From positions 1-64,000 of the forward strand of contig NZ_JAJISC010000001.1 in assembly GCF_024790395.1 (NCBI RefSeq): 64,000 nt of DNA. Direction: 5' to 3'. The DNA is from Halomonas dongshanensis (GTDB lineage Bacteria > Pseudomonadota > Gammaproteobacteria > Pseudomonadales > Halomonadaceae). Each line of letters starts with the position of its first letter. The stretch's first letter is position 1. Of this stretch, positions 58,790 through 64,000 are shown piece after piece. The notes under the pieces were generated by a model. It saw nothing but the letters and a program-made list of their open reading frames with translations. It had not been told where the DNA came from and did no database searches. The position numbers and the translations under genes were made by a program.

Positions 58790-59401
58790 ATGAGCAGAGC
58801 ACGCGAGAAGGGCAGCACCGACGATTACCGTACGCTGAATATCAGCTCCTTAAAGCGGGATAAATGTTTAACCCCCGGTCAGTCTTTCGATTGGAGTTGG
58901 TGGCGGCGTGAAGAAAAGGTGGCTAGTATCGGCATTGAGATTGAAGACCGGTACACTATACGCCTGCGCTACCGCAGCCAGCGTTACGGGTGCGATCCGG
59001 TACAACACGACTATCCCGTGATAATCGACTGGACGACCTGCCACCTTGGAGGGGAGCGGCCTTGGTTTCGCTGCCCGTCCTGCCACAGCCGGGTGGCGAA
59101 GCTGTACGGCGCCGCTGTGTTCCTCTGCCGTCACTGTCTGCGCCTCAATTACCCCAGCCAGCAATCAAGCAAACGTGACCGGCCAATCGAGCAAGCTTGG
59201 GAGTTACGCCGTAGGCTGGGCTGTGACGCTGGCCCGTTCGACTACCCAGCGGAATACATAGCGCGCCCCAAAGGAATGCACCGGAAAACATTTGCCAAAC
59301 GGATAGGACAGCTGGCAGCTGTTGAAGAGCAGGCCCTGGGCATACTTGAAGAGTCGCTGGCACGGATCGCTGGGGCTTTAACCCGAAAAAAGCTAGAGTG
59401 A
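58790..59401 (+). CDS. zinc-ribbon protein of mobile elements
   Basis: 203-residue basic protein. A CXXC...CXXC ribbon is clear: FRCPSCHSRVAKLYG followed by FLCRHCLRLNYPSQ (about 92-125). The N-terminal part is a beta-rich stretch (IGIEIEDRYTIRLRYRSQRY) and the C-terminus is helical. Proteins with this ribbon recur in proteobacterial prophages and islands, but I know no assigned role. GC content is close to the host. It follows the Cys-rich gene after 67 bp. Confidence 0.75.
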   Translation: MSRAREKGSTDDYRTLNISSLKRDKCLTPGQSFDWSWWRREEKVASIGIEIEDRYTIRLRYRSQRYGCDPVQHDYPVIIDWTTCHLGGERPWFRCPSCHSRVAKLYGAAVFLCRHCLRLNYPSQQSSKRDRPIEQAWELRRRLGCDAGPFDYPAEYIARPKGMHRKTFAKRIGQLAAVEEQALGILEESLARIAGALTRKKLE

Positions 59402-59449
59402 TGAATGCTGGGAACCTATTACAGAGAGGGCGACTTGTGAGGCGAAGAT

Positions 59450-60128
59450 ATGAGAGATTGGCTTAAGCAACTTTTTCGTGGTTCGGGAAAGACATCTACC
59501 CAGAAAAAAAGTCCCAACGAAGGAGGGGTGTTAGGTCAGTTTGATCTTTGGGACTGGTGGTATGAGGAATTTGGAGATGAAGAGAGGGGGTATATCATAG
59601 GAAAATATAATCCATTCCCAGATTACCCTGAGGGTAAGTCGGTCTTAACGGATGGAAATATTAGTATTGCGCACCCTAGAACCTTCCTGTCTAGCATTGC
59701 TCTATGGTTCAACAACCCGGAAGGGTTCTCTGTAGCGCTGAAATTCATGGATAAAGCGCAGACGTACCCACATTCCGAGCTTGATATATTAAGCTATCAT
59801 TTTGACTGCCATGAGAGAATAAAATTTTACTATCGGTGGAGAAATGAGCTTGAGGAAGCCTTAGAGGCCGCAATCATGGCTTGCAAAGAACAAATTGCCT
59901 TAGCCGAAAACGCCGTGCCGGTCTGTCTTGAAAAATTTACATACCTTTCCTCGCCACACGGGCTATGAGCAGCTCGCGATCGTATATGAGAAGCAAGGCA
60001 AGCTGGAAGAAGCTATTGCAATTTGTGAGCAGGGGCGAACTCAGGGGTGGGCAAACGATTTTGAAAAGCGACTTGCACGCCTGAATAAGAAGCTTGCAAG
60101 GGTAACAGGCAGCGCCAAAGGTGTTTGA
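59450..60128 (+). pseudogene. frameshifted TPR-like cargo protein
   Basis: Two frames belong to one protein. The first (59450-59968) reads MRDWLKQLFRGS... through DLWDWWYEEFGDEE to CLEKFTYLSSPHGL and stops; the second carries FPRHTGYEQLAIVYEKQG and EEAIAICEQGRTQGWAND (to 60128), a TPR-like end. Removing one A from the run at 59931-59935 joins them as CLENLHTFPRHTGYEQL. The intact product would be about 225 residues. AT-rich codons mark it as acquired. Either a recent mutation, a sequencing error in a homopolymer, or a programmed shift. Confidence 0.78.
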
Positions 60129-60267
60129 CTTACAGAGGGAGGCAGCTACTAGAATCTAACAGCGGCAAGGTTCTCCCTGATTTTTAGCATGTGCGAGTCA
60201 AGCCACATGGGAGAAAGGCATGGTGGTTGACCTAAAACTGAGTGCTCGATCTTGCGCAGCGCCTTAA

Positions 60268-60291
60268 ATGTGTGCCCTTATGTGTGCCCTT
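60268..60291. repeat. right-end tandem ATGTGTGCCCTT motifs
   Basis: Two perfect head-to-tail copies (60268-60279 and 60280-60291), 57 bp inside attR. They match the six copies at the left end in sequence. Confidence 0.82.
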
Positions 60292-60347
60292 CTGGAGCCG
60301 TACCGATCCGTGAAGCCAGTACCCGCAAGGCTTGCGGACATTTTTCT

Positions 60348-60368
60348 AGTTTCTGCATTGGAAATAAG
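60348..60368. repeat. attR, right end of the integrated element
   Basis: AGTTTCTGCATTGGAAATAA(G) matches the 3' end of mnmE (52750-52770) except for two T/C changes and one missing A. It still reads FCIGN in the mnmE frame, as a displaced copy of the mnmE end would. Confidence 0.7.
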
Positions 60369-60376
60369 CAGATTCT

Positions 60377-60577
60377 CTACTCTTTCCTCTCCGGCTCAAA
60401 CAGCGCCTCGATAGAGGTTTCGAACACGTCGGCGAGCTTGAAGGCTAGGGTGAGGCTAGGGTCGTAGCGGCCGGTTTCGATGGCGTTGACCGTTTGGCGG
60501 GAGACGTCCAGGCGCTCGGCAAGGGCGGCTTGGGATAGGCCCCGCGCCTTGCGCTGCTCGCGGATTTGATTGATCAC
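60377..60577 (-). CDS. XRE family transcriptional regulator
   Basis: 66-residue compact helix-turn-helix protein: REQRKARGLSQAALAERLDV, SRQTVNAIETGRYDPSLTLA and FETSIEALFEPE are typical of the short YozG/PBSX-like group. The GTG at 60577 is chosen because it overlaps the stop of the preceding membrane gene (GTGA) and has GGAGG 8 nt upstream; an ATG at 60616 would overlap that gene by 43 bp. The stop lies 8 bp from attR, just outside the element. Confidence 0.88.
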   Translation of the reverse strand: MINQIREQRKARGLSQAALAERLDVSRQTVNAIETGRYDPSLTLAFKLADVFETSIEALFEPERKE

Positions 60578-60948
60578 CGGTAACGCCTCCACCCTATTAG
60601 CGTTCCCAGAGCCCATAGCGGCGCCATTACGCTCCAGACGACGAACATCGAAAGCCGTGGAAAGCCTGCGGTTTCGAGAAAGCCGTAGCTGAACGAAAGC
60701 AAGGCGGTGCCCACGAAGGCTATCGCCAGCCCTTCCAACTGAATCTTTCTCGCCAGTTCGTCCAGTGTTCTCACTTGGCGAATGACGACGATGGCAATGG
60801 TGATCATCGGTACGACGGGAAGCAGCGCCGCCAGGGTGCGCAGCGCTCCCATGGGGAGCGACACCTGCAAGTAGGTGCTCAACGCCACCGTGACGGCGTA
60901 GGCGGCCATGGCGAGGGCGAAATGGACGACGTAGCGCTTGTGCGTCAT
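60574..60948 (-). CDS. small four-helix membrane protein
   Basis: 124 residues with four hydrophobic segments (about 9-28, 36-55, 75-95, 100-118) and basic loops (VVIRQVRTLDELARKIQLEG). No enzyme motif. It is translationally coupled to the XRE regulator through a 4-bp overlap, a pairing seen often in bacteria where the regulator represses its own operon. Function unknown. Confidence 0.78.
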   Translation of the reverse strand: MTHKRYVVHFALAMAAYAVTVALSTYLQVSLPMGALRTLAALLPVVPMITIAIVVIRQVRTLDELARKIQLEGLAIAFVGTALLSFSYGFLETAGFPRLSMFVVWSVMAPLWALGTLIGWRRYR

Positions 60949-60975
60949 GATGGCATCACTCTAATGGAAAGGAAA

Positions 60976-61040
60976 CTTTACATTAAGGCGGTGCCCGCAT
61001 TTAGTCAAGAACGCTTTACATAGACAAAGACGCTTTACAT
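60976..61040 (-). promoter_or_regulatory. promoter with phased ATGTAAAG repeats
   Basis: Minus strand: -35 TTGACT (61003-61008), 17-bp spacer, -10 TAATGT (60980-60985). ATGTAAAG occurs three times, at 60976-60983 (overlapping the -10), 61014-61021 and 61033-61040, spaced 38 and 19 bp. These are good candidate operators for the XRE regulator. Confidence 0.65.
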
Positions 61041-61041
61041 A

Positions 61042-61075
61042 CAAAAAAAGGGCCGCAGCGGTTTAGCTGCGGCCC
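61042..61075 (-). terminator. terminator of the NTF2-like gene
   Basis: 10-bp stem GGGCCGCAGC / GCTGCGGCCC, 6-nt loop, followed on the minus strand by seven Ts (61043-61049). Confidence 0.9.
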
Positions 61076-61098
61076 CTCGTTCATTTCACTCTTGCGAA

Positions 61099-61563
61099 TT
61101 AGAACATAGTGTTGGTATTGGCCGAGGGCTCGGGTACATCCTGGATGACGTCCCAGTGTTCGACGATCATGCCCTCTTCGACGCGGAAGATATCGACGAC
61201 GGCCTGGCCGCGATCGTCTTCTCCATTGGTGGAGTGGACGTGTAGCCACACGAGGTCGCCATCGGTGGCGCTACGCACGATCTCGCTGCGGTAGTCGGGA
61301 TTCTCTTCGAAATACCCGGCAAAGTAAGAGACGAAGGGCTCTTTACCATCCGGCACGTCGGGGTTGTGCTGGATGTACTCCTCGGCAATCACCTCAGGGC
61401 TTACATCGACTTCGTGCTCGTTGAAGAACTGGTTGTAGAAGTCGACGACCAACTGACGGTTGGCCTCTTCCTGGTCGAGGTCACGAGGTGCCTCGGCATG
61501 GGCGGCAACGGGCAAAAGCGCCATGGCGAGAAGAGCGAGCGGACGTGAGAAAGCGGTTTTCAT
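61099..61563 (-). CDS. secreted NTF2/SnoaL-like protein
   Basis: 154 residues. Signal peptide (LALLAMALLPVAAHAEA, cleavage after AHA near residue 23), then a SnoaL-like NTF2 fold: NRQLVVDFYNQFFNEHEVDV, YIQHNPDVPDGKEPFVSYF, DLVWLHVHSTNG and the EEGMIVEHWDVIQDVPE end. Such proteins are often annotated as polyketide cyclase-like or nuclear transport factor 2 family. Periplasmic location predicted; ligand unknown. It lies 14 bp after the NAD(P)-binding gene and ends at a strong terminator. Confidence 0.85.
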   Translation of the reverse strand: MKTAFSRPLALLAMALLPVAAHAEAPRDLDQEEANRQLVVDFYNQFFNEHEVDVSPEVIAEEYIQHNPDVPDGKEPFVSYFAGYFEENPDYRSEIVRSATDGDLVWLHVHSTNGEDDRGQAVVDIFRVEEGMIVEHWDVIQDVPEPSANTNTMF

Positions 61564-61577
61564 TATCGAATGCCTGG

Positions 61578-62189
61578 TTAGTAGCCAACGGTGAAGCGTT
61601 GGTTGGGGTGGGCAGGGCGCTCTAGTTCATCGACCATCGCCACGGCGAAGTCTTCAAAGGAGATGCTGGAACCCTCTTCGGAGACCAAGAGGGCGTCCTT
61701 GCCCAGGCGGAAAGTGCCGGTGCGCTCGCCGGGAACGAATACGGCCGAGGGCGAGAGAAAGGTCCACTCGGGTTGGGTAATGCCCCGTAGGTAGTCGAGG
61801 AACACAGCGCCCGCCGTGGCTTCGGGTTTGTATTCTGGGGGAAAATCAGGCTGATCGACGACGCGCTCACCGGGTGCGACCTCGAGACTGCCTGCGCCGC
61901 CTACCACCAAGTAGCGTGGTACCCCGGCATCGCGAACGGCGCTCACCAGCGTAGCGGCATCGGAACCGGTGAAAGGCACCGCGCTGATTACCGCGTCGTG
62001 GCCCTTGAAGAGTTCGGCCAACGCCGCCGCGTCGTTGGCATCTCCCGCTACCGCACGCACGTTGGCCAGCGCTTCGATGCGCTCGGGCTGACGAGCAATA
62101 GCGGTCACCTGATGCCCGCGTTCGACCAACTCCTTGAGTAGACGTGCGCCCGCATTACCCGAGGCGCCAAGTAGAGCAACGTTAGCCAT
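61578..62189 (-). CDS. NAD(P)-binding oxidoreductase (YwnB/NmrA-like)
   Basis: 203-residue atypical SDR: VALLGASGNAGARLLKELVERG at the N-terminus is the NAD(P) loop, followed by GDANDAAALAELFKGHDAVI, LVVGGAGSLEV, PEWTFLSPSAVFVPGERTG and FAVAMVDELERP. Probably an NADPH-dependent reductase or redox sensor. AGGAG lies 8 nt before the ATG. It is divergent from an HxlR regulator, a common pairing for electrophile or redox-stress control, and is followed by the secreted NTF2-like gene. Confidence 0.88.
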   Translation of the reverse strand: MANVALLGASGNAGARLLKELVERGHQVTAIARQPERIEALANVRAVAGDANDAAALAELFKGHDAVISAVPFTGSDAATLVSAVRDAGVPRYLVVGGAGSLEVAPGERVVDQPDFPPEYKPEATAGAVFLDYLRGITQPEWTFLSPSAVFVPGERTGTFRLGKDALLVSEEGSSISFEDFAVAMVDELERPAHPNQRFTVGY

Positions 62190-62201
62190 GAGAATTCTCC
62201 T

Positions 62202-62243
62202 GTGTACCTACTGGGGGGTGTACCTACTGATGTGTACCTATTG
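62202..62243. repeat. three GTGTACCTAYTG repeats in the hxlR intergenic region
   Basis: GTGTACCTACTG at 62202-62213 and 62218-62229, GTGTACCTATTG at 62232-62243, close to the oxidoreductase start codon. Candidate regulator-binding sites. Confidence 0.65.
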
Positions 62244-62250
62244 GTCAAAA

Positions 62251-62265
62251 GTCTATTTTTTAGAC
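62251..62265. promoter_or_regulatory. candidate HxlR operator palindrome
   Basis: GTCTATTTTTTAGAC, a perfect 5-5-5 palindrome with an AT-rich centre between the divergent genes, similar in shape to operators of HxlR/YodB-type regulators. Confidence 0.5.
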
Positions 62266-62378
62266 CACAAGAGTGATCCTATGGTACCTTGTGCGCCCAC
62301 ACAAGAAGTCACAGCCATGTGACCACCTATCTGACTGCCTATCGCCCCTTCATCTTTTGACCTGACGAGGCCTTTCGC

Positions 62379-62756
62379 ATGACCGCCGAGACCGCTGCTC
62401 CCTGCCTTGAACAGTGCCCGATTCGTAACGTGCTCGACCGTATTGGCGGGCAGTGGAGTCTATTGATCATCGAAGCGCTGGCGGGTGGAACGCTGCGCTT
62501 CAACGAACTACGCCGCGAAATCGATGACATCTCACGCCAGATGCTATCGCGTAACTTGAAGCTACTGGAGCAGGATGGGTTCGTGGCGCGCAAGCTCTAC
62601 CCCGAAGTGCCGCCACGGGTCGAGTACACCCTTACGCCCCTTGGCCACTCGTTTCTCGTGCCCATGGGTGAGCTAATTCACTGGGCCGATGAGCATCACC
62701 ACGTCATTCTGGCGTCGCGTCTGGACTATCAGCAACGCAGTGAAAGCAATGCCTAA
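62379..62756 (+). CDS. HxlR family transcriptional regulator
   Basis: 125-residue winged-helix dimer protein: CPIRNVLDRIGGQWSLLIIE, LRFNELRREIDDISRQMLSR and LYPEVPPRVEYTLTPLGHSF are HxlR signatures. The N-terminal Cys residues (PCLEQCPI) could sense thiol stress, as in YodB and HypR. It is divergent from the NAD(P)-binding gene and probably controls it. The stop overlaps the convergent MFS gene by 4 bp. Confidence 0.9.
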   Translation: MTAETAAPCLEQCPIRNVLDRIGGQWSLLIIEALAGGTLRFNELRREIDDISRQMLSRNLKLLEQDGFVARKLYPEVPPRVEYTLTPLGHSFLVPMGELIHWADEHHHVILASRLDYQQRSESNA

Positions 62757-64000
62757 GCAGCATTGGGCACAGGATTTTCTGCCGCTCGTCCGCGCAAACG
62801 CTGTAGCCCCTGCACGGTCAGCAGCGCCAGCAAGAGCACCGCTGCATAGAGCCAGTAGAGGCTTTGCGGTGACCACTCGGCATCCAGCAGCATACCCGCC
62901 ACTACAGGCGATGCCATGGCACCAAGCCGACCGACTCCGATCACGAATCCTACACCGCTGGTGCGCAGGCGCGCCGCGTAGCTCTGAGGCGCGATGGTGT
63001 AGAGGCTCGCCACGGCGCCGTTGAGCAGCATGCCGATACCAAAACCCACGGCAAGTGCTAGACCGAATAGCACCGTGGCGGGCACCATGGCCAGCATCAA
63101 CAGCGCAGTGAACAAGAGAAAAGCGAACAGCAGGCGATAGCCGCTCACACGACTGGCAAAAAGACCCATCAGCAGCGCCCCCACCATACCGCCAATGGAA
63201 AGCAGCATGCCCCCGGCTATGCCATGGCTTGCCGAAAGCCCGCTCTGGGCCAGCAGCTTAGGGGTCCAGCTCATCACGAAGTAGAAGCAGAACATCACCA
63301 AAAAGAAGGCCAGCGCCAAGAGTAGCGTGGTGCGCCACTGGGCAGGCGCGAACAACTGCCAGTAACCTTGGGCATCGCCAATCTCCGCGCGATTGTCGGG
63401 CAGCGCTTCGAGCGGCGCCTGGCCCATACGGGAAAGAAGCGTATTTACCCGAGCAAGCGCGCGGCGTGGGCGTTTGTAGAGCAAGAAGTCGAGCGATTCC
63501 GGCAACAGCAGAGTACAGGCGGCCCCCGCTACCAAGGTGATCACGCCGCCATAGAGAAACACGTAGCGCCAGCCCAAGGTCTCGTTGAGCTCGGTGGCCA
63601 GAAGCCCACCCAGCGTTGCCCCCAGGGCAAAGCCCACCGACTGCAGGCCGATGGCGAGCCCACGCCAACGAGCGTTGGCGTTTTCGCTGGTCAAGACGTT
63701 AGCCCCCACCAGGATCACGCCTACTCCGACCCCGGTGATAAGACGCAGCACCCCAAGCGTCATCGGCCCCGCACTGTAGTAGGAAAGCAGCATGCCTACG
63801 CCGCTGACCAGCAAACTCGCCAGTAGCAACGGGCGGCGGCCAAAGCGATCGGCCAGTGGTGCCACGAACACCGAGCCTATCGCCATTCCCACCACGCCGG
63901 CGCTAAGCAGCAACCCCAGTTGGGCGCCGCTGAGCGACCATTCGGCCGAGACGCTGGTAGCGGTGAACGCCATCGCCATCACGTCGAGCCCGTCCACTGC
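62753..64000 (-). CDS. MFS transporter, aromatic acid/H+ symporter type (partial)
   Basis: At least 415 residues, cut at the N-terminus by the window edge; the visible part begins with AVDGLDVMAMAF, the DGLD motif of the first helix in the AAHS family (BenK/PcaK-like), so only a short N-terminus is missing. Further motifs: PLADRFGRRPLLLASLLVSG between helices 2 and 3, NVLTSENANARWRGLAIGLQ, and SWTPKLLAQSGLS. Eleven or twelve helices. Substrate probably a small organic or aromatic acid; not determinable here. Confidence 0.87.
   Translation of the reverse strand, partial: AVDGLDVMAMAFTATSVSAEWSLSGAQLGLLLSAGVVGMAIGSVFVAPLADRFGRRPLLLASLLVSGVGMLLSYYSAGPMTLGVLRLITGVGVGVILVGANVLTSENANARWRGLAIGLQSVGFALGATLGGLLATELNETLGWRYVFLYGGVITLVAGAACTLLLPESLDFLLYKRPRRALARVNTLLSRMGQAPLEALPDNRAEIGDAQGYWQLFAPAQWRTTLLLALAFFLVMFCFYFVMSWTPKLLAQSGLSASHGIAGGMLLSIGGMVGALLMGLFASRVSGYRLLFAFLLFTALLMLAMVPATVLFGLALAVGFGIGMLLNGAVASLYTIAPQSYAARLRTSGVGFVIGVGRLGAMASPVVAGMLLDAEWSPQSLYWLYAAVLLLALLTVQGLQRLRGRAAENPVPNAA

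Larger units (their letters stand above)
52771..60368. mobile_element. 7.6-kb integrative element at mnmE (satellite-like)
   Basis: The stretch between the mnmE att repeats holds integrase, an unknown gene, alpA, a small helix-turn-helix gene, a PriCT-2/Toprim/DUF3987 replication gene, two Cys-rich genes and a broken cargo gene, all on the plus strand with several 4-bp overlaps. No capsid, tail, terminase, conjugation or toxin genes are seen. Two segments (about 54.5-55.1 and 59.45-60.1 kb) are clearly more AT-rich than the host. Size and content fit a P4-like satellite or a small mobilisable/integrative island. Confidence 0.85.

Noticed and set aside
62134..62322. Plus-strand 62-codon frame reaching into the hxlR promoter region
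   Set aside because: It crosses the operator-like repeats, has no ribosome site, and overlaps the start of the oxidoreductase gene.

Overview
The window looks like a GC-rich gammaproteobacterial chromosome of the Halomonadaceae type (Halomonas or a close relative). Reasons: the 16S 5' end, the conserved blocks fau-6S-zapA / ygfB-pepP-ubiH-ubiI and rpmH-dnaA-dnaN-recF-gyrB, glyQ/glyS, a heptose-Kdo LPS core locus and two Na+/solute symporters. The genus is an inference from gene order and protein flavour; no search was run.

Layout. 1-730: 5' end of a 16S rRNA gene (minus strand) with its leader, a boxA and two tandem promoters. 0.76-13.1 kb: housekeeping genes (pyrB, ruvX-yqgE-gshB, a CvfB-like RNA-binding protein, an SSS symporter with a coupled unknown gene, rsmE-secB-yibN, gpmI-envC-ctp). 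13.1-22.0 kb: ubiquinone hydroxylases, pepP, ygfB, zapA, 6S RNA, fau, a 32-residue membrane microprotein, ilvA, rpiA. 22.0-29.6 kb and 35.2-37.2 kb: LPS core genes (waaA, hldE, heptosyltransferase-like GT9 genes, a Kdo kinase, GT4, waaE-like, waaF, hldD), with gmhB at 41.4 kb. Between the two LPS blocks lie an OpgB-like phosphoglycerol transferase, an SSS symporter and a TPP-riboswitch-controlled pair (short-chain dehydrogenase + flavin monooxygenase). 37.3-52.8 kb: glyQ-glyS, gyrB-recF-dnaN-dnaA, a DnaA-box-rich oriC, rpmH-rnpA-yidC-mnmE. Four perfect 16-bp parS palindromes lie between 40.4 and 45.2 kb, so this is the origin domain.

52.77-60.37 kb: a compact integrated element inserted at the 3' end of mnmE. 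It has a P4-type tyrosine integrase, AlpA, a small helix-turn-helix protein, a PriCT-2/Toprim/DUF3987 replication protein, two Cys-rich proteins, and an AT-rich cargo gene broken by one extra A. Its ends carry imperfect direct repeats that include the FCIG codons of mnmE, and arrays of an ATGTGTGCCCTT motif (six copies left, two right) that look like integrase arm sites. A second motif built on GCTACA occurs before int and as an inverted repeat at the start of the gene after the primase. This is the most likely home of something undescribed: a minimal integrative element or phage satellite.

60.4-64.0 kb: an XRE regulator/membrane protein pair with phased operator-like repeats, a secreted NTF2-like protein, an NAD(P)-binding protein divergent from an HxlR regulator with repeat-rich intergenic DNA, and an MFS transporter cut by the window edge.
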